In this document: positions 8,798-16,993 of the stretch, in pieces
Layout: the number at the start of each line of letters is the position of its first letter
Position numbering within the stretch: position 1 is the stretch's first letter
Source: an uncultured Mycoplasmatota bacterium
Lineage (GTDB): Bacteria > Bacillota_I > Bacilli_A > RF39 > UBA660
NCBI GenBank assembly: GCA_900546245.1
Contig: URBY01000007.1
Location: forward strand, 1 to 43,523
Direction: 5' to 3'
DNA length: 43,523 nt
The notes under the pieces: model-generated
Seen by the model: only the letters and a program-made list of their open reading frames with translations
Told to the model about the DNA's origin: nothing
The model's database searches: none
Translations under genes and position numbers: made by a program

Positions 8798-9913
8798 ATG
8801 AAATCAAATAAAAAAAGACTTGCAACTATGTCACTTGGTGCTATGATGTTAGCAAGTGGTCTTACAGGTTGTAAAGAAAAAACAAATACAGTTGATTTAA
8901 CAGAAGATATTACAACTGAAATTACTACAGAAAATGTATTAACAACAGAAACCGTTGATTTAGAAGAAGAAAGAGCAAAAACTCATGAATTACAATATAA
9001 AACTTTAGCAGAAAATTCATATAATACTTATAAAGAATTCTATGATGATATTAGTGTTTCTTCTTCACAAATAGAAAAATTAGTAAAAATATTAAATGAG
9101 GATTTATCTGGTATAACTACAGATGATGCTAGAGATGCATATGCATTAATAGATCAAATTATTTTATCAGATAATATGCATCATCAAATTGATAAATATA
9201 TATTCTCGCCAGATTCAACTGACATACCAGTATATACACATCCAAGAATATCAGAATTTATATCAAATGATAATGTAGATTTAAAAGAATTCTTAATTAG
9301 AACAGAAAATTTAAGAGATGAAATTTATAATGCATATACTGTCGGTACAGAAGAAGATAGAAAAGTGGCTACAGAAGATGCTGCAAAATTAGTGGATTAC
9401 GAAGCAATTCAATATAGACATAGTGGATCAATAATGAATGATAATACATTATCATCACCTAAGAGAATGCTTGCAAGTAATTATGAAAAAAATATAATTG
9501 GAATGTTAAATTCAATATCAGTTAATCAACCAGAAATGGAATCTTCAGAAGGATTTACTATATATTTAGTATCTAATGTATCTGTATCAGTAGATGAAAA
9601 TGGAGAAAAAGTATATGATTATAGTGGAACAGATGATGTAGCATTTTCAGATGGTAAAGAATTAAGAGAACTACTTGCCAAGTGTGAACAAGGAAAATAT
9701 ATTGAAACATGTTGTAGTGAATTAGCATCAATAATAAAACAAATTCAAGAAAATAATTTAACACAATCAAGAAGAGAATTAAAAGATATGTATGAAGCAA
9801 AGAAAAATTTATTATCACAAATGAAACAAGATTCTTATAAAAGCATTTGTTCAAATGTAGAAAATGAAATAAATTCTAAATCATATGGATATAGCATATC
9901 AATAAATGGATAA
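8798..9913 (+). CDS. Lipoprotein of unknown function
   Basis: A 371-residue lipoprotein. The signal peptide ends in the lipobox L-T-G-C (Cys25), so the mature protein should be lipid-anchored on the outer face of the membrane. A Thr/Glu-rich linker follows (about residues 29-55). The rest is a helical domain with no family I recognise; it contains an APSPK-like 'LSSPKRMLAS' loop and three Cys near residues 288-303. AAGGGGG lies 10 bases before the ATG and 18 bases separate it from the gene before. Both genes encode Thr/Glu-rich extracytoplasmic segments, suggesting a shared envelope role. This pairing is inference. Confidence 0.75.
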   Translation: MKSNKKRLATMSLGAMMLASGLTGCKEKTNTVDLTEDITTEITTENVLTTETVDLEEERAKTHELQYKTLAENSYNTYKEFYDDISVSSSQIEKLVKILNEDLSGITTDDARDAYALIDQIILSDNMHHQIDKYIFSPDSTDIPVYTHPRISEFISNDNVDLKEFLIRTENLRDEIYNAYTVGTEEDRKVATEDAAKLVDYEAIQYRHSGSIMNDNTLSSPKRMLASNYEKNIIGMLNSISVNQPEMESSEGFTIYLVSNVSVSVDENGEKVYDYSGTDDVAFSDGKELRELLAKCEQGKYIETCCSELASIIKQIQENNLTQSRRELKDMYEAKKNLLSQMKQDSYKSICSNVENEINSKSYGYSISING

Positions 9914-9934
9914 GTAGGCAAAAGTCTGCTTTTT
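9912..9934 (+). terminator. Terminator after the lipoprotein gene
   Basis: AAGTAGGC (9912-9919) pairs with GTCTGCTT (9924-9931) with two G-T pairs, 4-base loop and a T run. The stop codon TAA overlaps the left arm. Confidence 0.75.
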
Positions 9935-9968
9935 CTTTACACTTTATATTTTGTTCTTTAATAAAGTG

Positions 9969-9977
9969 TGCTAAAAT
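9969..9977 (+). promoter_or_regulatory. Extended -10 of murA
   Basis: TGC followed by TAAAAT (9972-9977), with TTGTTC (9951-9956) at a 15-base distance as a possible -35. The murA ATG is 37 bases further on. Confidence 0.45.
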
Positions 9978-10014
9978 AATATAGACACATATACTAAATA
10001 TATAGGAGGTACAT

Positions 10015-11271
10015 ATGAACATACTAAAAGTGCAAGGTGGAAAAGAATTAGAGGGAAGAGTAAAAATAAGTGGTGCTAAAAATAGTGCAGTTGCATTACT
10101 ACCAGCAACTCTTTTATGTGATGAAAGTGTAAATTTACTTAATGTTCCTGATATTTCAGATACAGTAGCATTATTTGATATTCTTTCATATTTAGGTGCT
10201 AAAATAACAAATTTAGGAGAAGAATCATATAAGATTGATGTTTGTAATATAGAAAATAAACCAATAACAGATGAAATGTCTAATAAATTAAGAGCGTCAT
10301 ATTATTTTATGGGAGCCCTTCTAGGTAAATATAAAAAAGCAGTAGTTTCATATCCAGGAGGATGCAGTATTGGATCTAGACCTATAGATTTACATTTAAA
10401 AGGATTTGAAAGTCTAGGTGCTAAAATCAAATATGAAGAAAATAATATAATTATTAGTGCTGAAGAATTAAAAGGAAGTAATATATATTTAGATTTTGCA
10501 AGCGTAGGTGCAACTATAAATATAATGCTCGCAGCAGTAAAAGCAGAAGGAACAACAATAATAGATAATGCTGCTAGAGAACCAGAAATAGTAAATATAG
10601 CAATGTTTTTAAACAGTATGGGAGCAAAAATAACAGGTGCTGGAACAAGTACTATAAGAATAAAAGGTGTAAAAAATATGCACTCATCAGTACATGAAGT
10701 TATACCAGATAGAATAGAAGCAGGAACATATATAATGATAGGTGCTTGTGCATGTAAGAGACTTGTCGTAGAAAATATAATACCAGAACACTTAGAAGCG
10801 TTGACACAAAAGCTAATAGAAATGGGAGTAGATTTAAAAATAGAAGATGATTCAATATATATATCAAATAAAAATAAATTAAAAGCGGTAAAAATAAAAA
10901 CACAGGTATATCCAGGCTTTCCAACAGACATGCAACAAGTAATGTCAGCACTTATGACTAGAGCAGAAGGAAAATCTGTAATAGAAGAAACTATTTTTGA
11001 AAACAGATTTCAAAATTTATATGAATTAAGGAAAATGGGGGCAAATATTGAGGTTAGTGGTAACAAAGGATATATTTTTGGACCTACAAAATTAAGAGGA
11101 AAAACAGTAAATGCAACAGATTTAAGAGCAGGTGCATCACTTGTACTCGCAGCCCTTATCGCAGAAGGAACAACAACAATAAATAATGCAGATTACATAT
11201 TAAGAGGATATGAACATATAACAGAAAAACTTACATCTTTAGGTGCTAAAATAGAACTAACTCAAATATAA
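10015..11271 (+). CDS. murA: UDP-N-acetylglucosamine 1-carboxyvinyltransferase
   Basis: First committed enzyme of peptidoglycan precursor synthesis, adding enolpyruvate from PEP to UDP-GlcNAc in the cytoplasm. It has 418 residues, full length, with two inside-out alpha/beta domains. The N-terminal KISGAKNSAVALLPA strand-loop is the substrate-binding Lys22-Asn23 region. The catalytic Cys is residue 117 in PGGCSIGSRP; the fosfomycin target is thus Cys, not Asp. GFPTDMQ and LRAGASLVLAAL are present near the C-terminus. AGGAGG precedes the ATG by 6 bases. Its position upstream of spoIID resembles the murAA-spoIID order of B. subtilis. Confidence 0.96.
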   Translation: MNILKVQGGKELEGRVKISGAKNSAVALLPATLLCDESVNLLNVPDISDTVALFDILSYLGAKITNLGEESYKIDVCNIENKPITDEMSNKLRASYYFMGALLGKYKKAVVSYPGGCSIGSRPIDLHLKGFESLGAKIKYEENNIIISAEELKGSNIYLDFASVGATINIMLAAVKAEGTTIIDNAAREPEIVNIAMFLNSMGAKITGAGTSTIRIKGVKNMHSSVHEVIPDRIEAGTYIMIGACACKRLVVENIIPEHLEALTQKLIEMGVDLKIEDDSIYISNKNKLKAVKIKTQVYPGFPTDMQQVMSALMTRAEGKSVIEETIFENRFQNLYELRKMGANIEVSGNKGYIFGPTKLRGKTVNATDLRAGASLVLAALIAEGTTTINNADYILRGYEHITEKLTSLGAKIELTQI

Positions 11272-11275
11272 TTTA

Positions 11276-11291
11276 CTAGTAGTAATACTAG
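11276..11291 (+). repeat. Small hairpin before the SGNH-like gene
   Basis: CTAGTA (11276-11281) and TACTAG (11286-11291) are perfect inverted arms with a GTAA loop, 5 bases after the murA stop and touching the AGGGAG ribosome binding site of the next gene. There is no T run, so it is not a terminator. It may stabilise or gate the downstream message. Confidence 0.5.
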
Positions 11292-11302
11292 GGAGTGGGT
11301 AT

Positions 11303-12022
11303 ATGAAGATGAAAATATTAATATTATTTCTGTTTTTTACAGGCATTATATTTATTTCGTATGTAAAGAGTAATAAAGAAGAAATAAATTATACAATTAT
11401 AGGAGAAAAAGAACTATTTTCAAATAATATTATATCCAAAAATTTTTCTGATTTAATATATGACGAATTGTCAAAAAAGAATAATTTTGGTTTTTATTCA
11501 AAAGAATTTACATATAAAAATATAAGAACAATTGATATGATAAATAACATTAATAATAATGTAAGTATAGATAATATATATATACAAAATATATTAAAAA
11601 GGACAAATGTTCTTATAATAAATACAGGAAACAATGAAATAAATTATAAATTGTCGAAAGTAGACAGTAATGAAAATAACGATAATGAAATATATAATTA
11701 TATAGATGAAGTATATAAAGATATTAAAGTATTAATAGAAAAAGTAAAAGATTTAAATGAAGGAAAAATAATATTACTTGGAATATATAATGATACAGGA
11801 AACAAAGATAATGATAAATATTATAAATATATAAATGAAAAATTAGAATTATTAATGCATTCAAATGACATAGATTACTTAAATTTATTTGATGTATTAA
11901 ATAAAAATGAAGATTATTTAACAAAAGGAAACAATATTTATATAACAAATGAGGGTAATATTGCAATTTTTAATAAATTATATCGTAAAATTGATCAATT
12001 ATACTTGCATAAACAACGCTAA
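11303..12022 (+). CDS. Membrane-anchored degenerate SGNH-hydrolase-like protein
   Basis: A 239-residue protein with an N-terminal uncleaved signal or anchor (about 4-22) and an outward-facing domain. The layout recalls SGNH/GDSL esterases: a first-strand 'YTIIGEKE' where GDS is expected, a middle 'VLIINTGNNEINY' resembling the block III GxN(D/E), and a late 'YITNEGNIAIFNKL' at the place of the DxxH block. The catalytic Ser and His are not evident, so it may be non-hydrolytic, or the family call may be wrong. Related proteins act on surface lipids or polysaccharides. It is probably read through from murA (31-base gap). The ATG follows AGGGAG. Confidence 0.55.
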   Translation: MKMKILILFLFFTGIIFISYVKSNKEEINYTIIGEKELFSNNIISKNFSDLIYDELSKKNNFGFYSKEFTYKNIRTIDMINNINNNVSIDNIYIQNILKRTNVLIINTGNNEINYKLSKVDSNENNDNEIYNYIDEVYKDIKVLIEKVKDLNEGKIILLGIYNDTGNKDNDKYYKYINEKLELLMHSNDIDYLNLFDVLNKNEDYLTKGNNIYITNEGNIAIFNKLYRKIDQLYLHKQR

Positions 12023-12033
12023 ATTGTTATAAT
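12005..12033 (+). promoter_or_regulatory. Promoter of rpmE, inside the end of the SGNH-like gene
   Basis: TTGCAT (12005-12010), 17 bases, then TGT-TATAAT (12025-12033). The -35 lies in the last codons of the preceding gene. A stem TTTTAGT/ACTAAAA follows in the roughly 55-base leader. Confidence 0.75.
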
Positions 12034-12094
12034 ATTAAAGATTTTAGTAATTCTATGACTAAAAAAAATAGTTATGGCGGAAGGAGAAATAAAA

Positions 12095-12307
12095 ATGGCA
12101 AAACAAGGAAATATTGAATATATGGATACTACAGTTACTTGTGCTTGTGGTGAAACATTTACAACAAAGTCAACAAAACCAGAAATTCGTGTAGAAGTTT
12201 GTTCTAAATGTCATCCTTTTTATACTGGAAAACAAACAAGAGCATCTAAAGCAGGTAATGTAGAAAAATTTAATGCTAAATATGGATTTAAATCAGAAGA
12301 AAAATAA
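12095..12307 (+). CDS. rpmE: 50S ribosomal protein L31
   Basis: Large-subunit ribosomal protein of 70 residues. The start is ATG 12095, 8 bases after AAGGAG; an upstream in-frame ATG at 12074 would put the binding site inside the gene. It carries the zinc-binding C+ type signature: TCACGETF (two Cys) and VCSKCHPFYTGKQ (two Cys). The N-terminus reads MAKQGNIEY rather than the common MKxxIHPxY, with the His replaced. The gene has its own promoter and terminator. Confidence 0.95.
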   Translation: MAKQGNIEYMDTTVTCACGETFTTKSTKPEIRVEVCSKCHPFYTGKQTRASKAGNVEKFNAKYGFKSEEK

Positions 12308-12332
12308 GCTAAATACTAGTTTATTTTTTTTT
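12303..12332 (+). terminator. Terminator of rpmE
   Basis: AATAAGCTA (12303-12311) pairs with TAGTTTATT (12317-12325), one G-T pair, 5-base loop, followed by a run of T. The rpmE stop codon lies in the left arm. Confidence 0.85.
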
Positions 12333-12339
12333 AATGTTT

Positions 12340-12345
12340 TATAAT
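12340..12345 (+). promoter_or_regulatory. -10 element of rpiB
   Basis: TATAAT 17 bases before the rpiB ATG and directly after the rpmE terminator. Transcription would start near 12352, leaving a leader of about 10 bases that holds only the GGTGA site. Confidence 0.55.
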
Positions 12346-12362
12346 AATAATGGGTGAATAAA

Positions 12363-12800
12363 ATGAAAATAGGAATAGCGTCAGATCATAGAGGATATGA
12401 CTTAAAACAAAAAATAATAAAAGATATGAAAAATATAGAATTTGTAGATTTTGGAACAGATTCAGATAAGAGTGTGGATTATCCTGATTATGCATTTAAG
12501 TTATGCACAGGAATAATAAATAAAAAAGTAGATTTAGGAATTGCAATATGTGGATCAGGTATAGGAATAAGTATTGCATGTAATAAAGTAAAAGGAATAA
12601 GATGTGCAAGAGTTACAACGATTAAAGATGTAAAAGTAACAAAGAAAGATAATAATGCAAATGTAATAGCGTTTTCTAGTGATGTAAATTATGACAAAGT
12701 AAAAAGAATGATAGATGAGTTTATAAATACACCATTTAGTAATGAAGAAAGACATATAAAAAGAATTAATAAAATTAGTGAATATGAAAGATTAAATTAA
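12363..12800 (+). CDS. rpiB: Ribose-5-phosphate isomerase B / LacAB-type sugar-phosphate isomerase
   Basis: Interconverts ribulose-5-phosphate and ribose-5-phosphate in the pentose phosphate pathway; 145 residues. GGTGA at 12353-12357 favours ATG 12363 over the GTG at 12354. Family hallmarks are GIASDHRGYDLK at the N-terminus, VDYPDYA, and the catalytic Cys in AICGSGIGISIACNK. In the segment that is usually (E)HN(D/N)AN, this protein reads KDNNAN: the ring-opening His of E. coli-type RpiB is Asp here. A change of sugar substrate is therefore possible. The C-terminal NEERHIKRINKI is standard. Confidence 0.85.
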   Translation: MKIGIASDHRGYDLKQKIIKDMKNIEFVDFGTDSDKSVDYPDYAFKLCTGIINKKVDLGIAICGSGIGISIACNKVKGIRCARVTTIKDVKVTKKDNNANVIAFSSDVNYDKVKRMIDEFINTPFSNEERHIKRINKISEYERLN

Positions 12801-12824
12801 CATATACTTTAACAGGTGAAGACT

Positions 12825-13751
12825 ATGAAAAAAATAGTGGTAATCATAATAAGTGTTATATTTATACCTTTTATAATTACTAGTTTTTTTTATGAGTATA
12901 AACTGCAACATATACAATCTGGGTTTAATTCAAATAAAGATGAAACAGTAGTTAGAGTTCTAACAAAAAATAATACTGTGGAAAAAATTAATTTAGAAGA
13001 TTATTTAGTTGGAGTAGTATCAGGAGAAGTACCTGTTTCATTTGAAAAAGAAGCAATAAAAGCACAAGCAGTAGCAGCAAGAACATATGCATTAAAACAA
13101 ATAGAAAACCATAAAAATTATGAATATGATGTAAAAGATGATACATCATCACAGGTATATCAAACGGATGAAGAATTAAGAAATAAATGGGGTAATAACT
13201 ATGATGAATATGTTAAAAAAATAAAGGAATGCGTAAACGAAACAGAAGGAGAATACGTTTCATATAATAATGAAGTAATATATGCATTTTTCTTTTCCAC
13301 AAGTAATGGAAAAACAGAAGATAATAAGAATGTATTTGGAAAAGATTTACCATACTTAAAAGTTGTAGATAGTAGTTTTGATGAATCTGAAACAAAGAAC
13401 TTTACCACAGTAAAAATAGTATCATTAGATGATTTTTATAAACAATTAAATTTAGAAAAAAGTGATGAATTAAATATAACTGATATAGTAAGAACAGAGT
13501 CAAGTAGAATATCAAGTATTATGATAAATGGGAAGGCTTTTACAGGAAGAGATTTTCAAAAAAGATTATCACTTAGATCAAATGATTTTACTATTCAAAA
13601 AAATAACGAAAATATAACAATAACAACAAAAGGATTTGGTCATGGTGTTGGAATGAGTCAATATGGCGCAAATGCACTTGCAAAAAGACATAAAACATAT
13701 GATGAAATACTTAAATATTATTATCAAGGTACAAATTTACAAAAATTATAA
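12825..13751 (+). CDS. spoIID: Stage II sporulation protein D
   Basis: Membrane-anchored lytic transglycosylase that works with SpoIIP and SpoIIM to thin septal peptidoglycan and drive engulfment of the forespore. It has 308 residues: an N-terminal anchor helix (about 4-20), then the SpoIID/LytB domain. The signature YLVGVVSGEVPVSF contains the catalytic Glu68, followed by EAIKAQAVAARTYAL. FFSTSNGKTEDN and the C-terminal GFGHGVGMSQYGANALA are also typical. AGGTGA (12814-12819) precedes ATG 12825; a GTG at 12816 lies inside that site. It is followed by spoIIQ as in B. subtilis. Confidence 0.95.
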   Translation: MKKIVVIIISVIFIPFIITSFFYEYKLQHIQSGFNSNKDETVVRVLTKNNTVEKINLEDYLVGVVSGEVPVSFEKEAIKAQAVAARTYALKQIENHKNYEYDVKDDTSSQVYQTDEELRNKWGNNYDEYVKKIKECVNETEGEYVSYNNEVIYAFFFSTSNGKTEDNKNVFGKDLPYLKVVDSSFDESETKNFTTVKIVSLDDFYKQLNLEKSDELNITDIVRTESSRISSIMINGKAFTGRDFQKRLSLRSNDFTIQKNNENITITTKGFGHGVGMSQYGANALAKRHKTYDEILKYYYQGTNLQKL

Positions 13752-13804
13752 AAAAATTGTATAAAATAAGAAAAATCTACCAAACTTAAAATGAGGTGGA
13801 TAAA

Positions 13805-14443
13805 ATGAAAGAAAGAAAAAGAAAATTAAAACCATTTGTAATGCCAATGGTATATGCTTTAGCATTTACAGCATTAGTATTATCTTTATCAGCATTAGAT
13901 AGTATTCAAAATAAAAAGGTGTCAAAAGCAGATGATAATTATACATATGTTAATAATAGTATAATATCAAGTAATGTACCTGTAGTAAAAGAAGAAAAAA
14001 TTATGGTAAAACCATATACAAGTGAAAAAGTAGAAATTTCAAAAAAATTCTATGATACAAATGAAAGTGATGAAGAAAAACAAAATTCACTTATTTATTA
14101 TAATGATACATATATGCAAAATTCAGGGATTTTGTATAAATCTAATGAATCATTTGATATTGTTAATATACTTGATGGTACAGTAGTTGATGTAAAAAAA
14201 GATGAGGTTTTAGGTAATGTTGTAGAAGTAAAACATTCTAATAATTTAATAAGTACTTATGAAGGATTATCCACAGTAAATGTAAAAAAAGACCAACTTT
14301 TAAAACAAGGTGATGTAATTGGTAAAAGTGGAAAACTTGAATTAGGCGAGTCTTTAGAAAATAGTTTATTATTTGAATTAATTAAAGATGGTAAATATGT
14401 AAATCCTTTAAATTATTTAGACAAAAAAATTAGTGATCAATAA
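13805..14443 (+). CDS. spoIIQ: Stage II sporulation protein Q (degenerate M23 domain)
   Basis: Forespore membrane protein that pairs with mother-cell SpoIIIAH to form the engulfment zipper and feeding channel. It has 212 residues: a basic N-terminus, one membrane helix (about 13-32), a linker, then a LytM/M23-fold domain from about residue 115 ('ILDGTVVDVKKDEVLGNVVE', 'LLKQGDVIGKSG'). The peptidase zinc ligands are missing: the first HxxxD is absent and the HLHFE motif reads LLFEL. This fits an adhesive, non-catalytic SpoIIQ. AGGTGG precedes ATG 13805, so the GTG at 13796 is not the start. The position between spoIID and spoIIID supports the name. Confidence 0.85.
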   Translation: MKERKRKLKPFVMPMVYALAFTALVLSLSALDSIQNKKVSKADDNYTYVNNSIISSNVPVVKEEKIMVKPYTSEKVEISKKFYDTNESDEEKQNSLIYYNDTYMQNSGILYKSNESFDIVNILDGTVVDVKKDEVLGNVVEVKHSNNLISTYEGLSTVNVKKDQLLKQGDVIGKSGKLELGESLENSLLFELIKDGKYVNPLNYLDKKISDQ

Positions 14444-14496
14444 TTTAATCATAAAAAAATAAAAAAATTATATATTTTACTATAGAGGTGTTTAAC

Positions 14497-14754
14497 TTGA
14501 ATAGTAAGATATATAAAAGAATAAAAGAAGAATCAGATTATATATTAAAAGAAAATTTGACAGTAAGAGAAATAGCAAAAAAAATGAATGTAAGTAAAAG
14601 TACAGTTCATAAAGATTTACATGAAAGACTTTATGATATTGACAATAATTTATTTAATAAAGTAAATAAAATATTACAAAAACATTTAGAAGTAAGACAT
14701 ATTAATGGAGGATATGCAACTAAAATAAAATATGAAAAATTAAGAAAGGGATGA
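14497..14754 (+). CDS. spoIIID: Sporulation transcription factor SpoIIID
   Basis: Small DNA-binding regulator of mother-cell genes in the sigma-E/sigma-K cascade; 85 residues. The helix-turn-helix reads TVREIAKKMNVSKSTVHKDL, and the C-terminal basic part has VRHINGGYATKIKYEKL, both as in B. subtilis SpoIIID. The TTG at 14497 is preferred because AGAGGTG lies 6 bases upstream; a GTG at 14488 overlaps that site. It ends 4 bases before mbl, the same spoIIID-mbl pair as in Bacillus. Confidence 0.93.
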   Translation: MNSKIYKRIKEESDYILKENLTVREIAKKMNVSKSTVHKDLHERLYDIDNNLFNKVNKILQKHLEVRHINGGYATKIKYEKLRKG

Positions 14755-14758
14755 TATC

Positions 14759-15748
14759 TTGCTGGGTAAAGATATAGGAATAGATTTAGGAACAGCAAAT
14801 GTTTTAATATATGTAAAAGGACAAGGTATTGTCATAAATGAACCTAGTGTAGTAGCAATTGAAACTGAAACAAAAAAGGTTCTTGCAGTAGGTGAAGAAG
14901 CTCATAAGATGTTAGGAAGAACTCCTGGTAAAATTAGATCAATTAGACCACTAAAAGACGGTGTAATTGCAGATTTTGAACTAACAGAAGCAATGCTTAA
15001 TAATTTTATAAAAAAAATAAAAGCGAAGGGTACATTTACTAGACCTAGAATTTTAATTTGTTGTCCATCAAATATAACTAAAGTAGAAAGAAATGCAATT
15101 AGGGAAGTAGCTGAGAGTGCAGGAGCAAAAAAAGTATTTGTTGAAGAAGAGCCAAAAGTAGCAGCAGTAGGTGCAGGACTTGATATAAGTGCCCCATCAG
15201 CAAGTATGGTTATTGATATTGGTGGAGGAACAACAGATATAGCAATTCTTTCATTAGGAGATATAGTAAATAGTAAGTCAATAAGAGTTGCTGGAGATTT
15301 ATTTGATCAAGATATAATAAAGTATGTAAAAAACAAATATAAATTGATTATTGGTGAAAGAACAGCAGAGGATGTAAAAATAAAAATAGGTACTGTTTAT
15401 CCAGAAGAAAAAAAAGAAAAGATGACTATTAGAGGTAGAGATATGGTAACAGGATTACCAAATTCTATTACTGTAAATTCAAAAGAAATCGAAGAATCTT
15501 TAAAAGATTCTGTTCATAAAATAGTACTTGCTACAAAATCAGTATTAGAAGAAACATTACCTGAATTATCAGCAGATATAGTTACAAAAGGTATAGTTGT
15601 TACAGGTGGAGGAGCATTGTTAACAGGATTAAAAAAACTACTTGAAGAAGAATTAAAAGTACCAATAAAAATAGCAGATTCGCCACTTACATGTGTTGTT
15701 GATGGGACTGCAATCATGCTTGATAATATTAATTTACTTGAAAAATAA
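14759..15748 (+). CDS. mbl: MreB/Mbl actin-like cell-shape protein
   Basis: Bacterial actin that forms membrane-associated filaments guiding lateral wall synthesis. It has 329 residues, full length. Phosphate 1 motif GIDLGTANVLIY, connect-1/phosphate 2 VIDIGGGTTDIAIL and the adenosine motif GIVVTGGGALLTGL are intact. The start is TTG 14759 with AAAGGGA 8 bases upstream. The mbl rather than mreB name rests on its position directly after spoIIID; mreC/mreD are not adjacent. Confidence 0.9.
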   Translation: MLGKDIGIDLGTANVLIYVKGQGIVINEPSVVAIETETKKVLAVGEEAHKMLGRTPGKIRSIRPLKDGVIADFELTEAMLNNFIKKIKAKGTFTRPRILICCPSNITKVERNAIREVAESAGAKKVFVEEEPKVAAVGAGLDISAPSASMVIDIGGGTTDIAILSLGDIVNSKSIRVAGDLFDQDIIKYVKNKYKLIIGERTAEDVKIKIGTVYPEEKKEKMTIRGRDMVTGLPNSITVNSKEIEESLKDSVHKIVLATKSVLEETLPELSADIVTKGIVVTGGGALLTGLKKLLEEELKVPIKIADSPLTCVVDGTAIMLDNINLLEK

Positions 15749-15768
15749 GTTAAATACTTATTTTTTTT
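15744..15768 (+). terminator. Terminator of mbl
   Basis: AATAAGT (15744-15750) pairs perfectly with ACTTATT (15756-15762), 5-base loop, followed by a run of T. The mbl stop codon is in the left arm. Confidence 0.85.
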
Positions 15769-15780
15769 CATTTGTATATG

Positions 15781-15789
15781 TGTTATAAT
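15781..15789 (+). promoter_or_regulatory. Extended -10 of the TagO-like gene
   Basis: TGT followed by TATAAT (15784-15789), just after the mbl terminator and 20 bases before the ATG. The leader would be about 13 bases. Confidence 0.65.
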
Positions 15790-15808
15790 TCTATTAGTAG
15801 GTGAGAAA

Positions 15809-16906
15809 ATGAGTAGTAGTTTATTAAATAATCTAAAAATAATTTCAATTGTATTTTTATTTGTAGCATGTTTAATTCCATTTATAAAAAAGCTTGCCGT
15901 ATATATAGGTGCAGTTGATATTCCAGGTGGAAGACATATACATGATAAAGTTATGCCAAAACTTGGAGGACTTGCCATATTTACAGGATTTTTATTAGGA
16001 TATATGCTTTTTTGCATTCAAACTCCACAAATGATATCAATATTAATTGGTGGAATAATAATATTAATATTTGGCATATTTGATGATATAAAAAGACTTC
16101 CAGCATCTGTTCAATTTGTTGGACAAATTGCAAGTGCAGTAGTAGTTGTATTCTATGGAAATATTGTTATGCAAGATGTATCAGCATATGGTATATATTT
16201 AAATTTTGGTGTATTTGCACCATATATTACTATAATCTTTATAGTCGCACTTATGAATTGTTTAAATTTCATAGATGGTCTTGATGGACTTGCAGGTGGT
16301 ATAGCAACAATATTTTTTGTAACAATTTCAATAATAATTAATTATACTGGTATATATAATGGTCTTGATGCTTCATTATCATTAATAATGATAGGTGCAA
16401 CTTTAGGATTTTTAGTACATAATTTTCACCCAGCAAAAATATTTTTAGGAAATAGTGGCTCAATGTTTCTAGGTTATATGATAGCGGTTATATCCTTGCT
16501 TGGATTTAAAAATGTAACAATTACCTCATTTGTAGTCCCAATATTAATACTTGCAATTCCAATACTAGATACATTCTTTGCTATAACAAGAAGATTAATT
16601 AAAGGACAGTCGCCAACAAAAGGTGATAAAAAACATATACATCATCAATTACTTCAAATGACATCAAGTCAAGTAAAAACAGTTTTAATAATATATTTAA
16701 TAAACATATTATTTTCATTTGCTTCGATTGTATATGTTGTAAAAAATGCAAAGCTTGGACAAATTATTTATGCTGTTTTATTAGTTATTGTTGTATGGTT
16801 CGTATTAACAACAGATATACTTTTTGATAGAAAAACAATAAAAGATGATTTAAAACATAAAAATAGAGAAAAGAACAAAAATGAAAAAGAGGAAGATAAT
16901 GAGTAA
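15809..16906 (+). CDS. tagO: UDP-GlcNAc:undecaprenyl-phosphate GlcNAc-1-phosphate transferase (TagO/WecA-like)
   Basis: Integral membrane enzyme loading GlcNAc-1-phosphate onto undecaprenyl phosphate, the first step of wall teichoic acid or other surface glycopolymer synthesis. It has 365 residues and about 10-11 membrane helices. MraY/WecA family motifs are present: R(H)IHD.VMPKLGG, FGIFDDIKRLPA, NCLNFIDGLDGLAGG, GNSGSMFLGY and the HIHHQLL loop. The C-terminus is a charged cytoplasmic tail. MraY itself is less likely because the HxxHH-type loop and the single-gene context differ from the mur operon. AGGTGA precedes the ATG. Confidence 0.88.
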   Translation: MSSSLLNNLKIISIVFLFVACLIPFIKKLAVYIGAVDIPGGRHIHDKVMPKLGGLAIFTGFLLGYMLFCIQTPQMISILIGGIIILIFGIFDDIKRLPASVQFVGQIASAVVVVFYGNIVMQDVSAYGIYLNFGVFAPYITIIFIVALMNCLNFIDGLDGLAGGIATIFFVTISIIINYTGIYNGLDASLSLIMIGATLGFLVHNFHPAKIFLGNSGSMFLGYMIAVISLLGFKNVTITSFVVPILILAIPILDTFFAITRRLIKGQSPTKGDKKHIHHQLLQMTSSQVKTVLIIYLINILFSFASIVYVVKNAKLGQIIYAVLLVIVVWFVLTTDILFDRKTIKDDLKHKNREKNKNEKEEDNE

Positions 16907-16953
16907 AAAAATCTTTCTTTTTTCTTTATATTTAATCAAAAATTGGTAAAATA

Positions 16954-16962
16954 TGGTATAAT
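16954..16962 (+). promoter_or_regulatory. Extended -10 of the agrA-like/agrC operon
   Basis: TGG followed by TATAAT (16957-16962), with no good -35 at the expected distance (AATCAA). A weak -35 is compatible with an activated promoter. AGGAGG and the ATG at 16994 follow. Confidence 0.55.
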
Positions 16963-16993
16963 TATCTTGCTTGTAAAAAATAGGAGGAGCAAG

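Noticed and set aside
10302..10931. 209-codon frame opposite murA
   Set aside because: Shadow of a highly conserved essential gene, with no binding site and no family resemblance.
12034..12094. L31 or zinc-responsive riboswitch in the rpmE leader
   Set aside because: Only a short A/T stem (TTTTAGT/ACTAAAA) is visible, with no known riboswitch core.
16943..16993. N-terminal extension of the receiver regulator
   Set aside because: It would start before the -10 element and lacks a binding site; AGGAGG points to ATG 16994.
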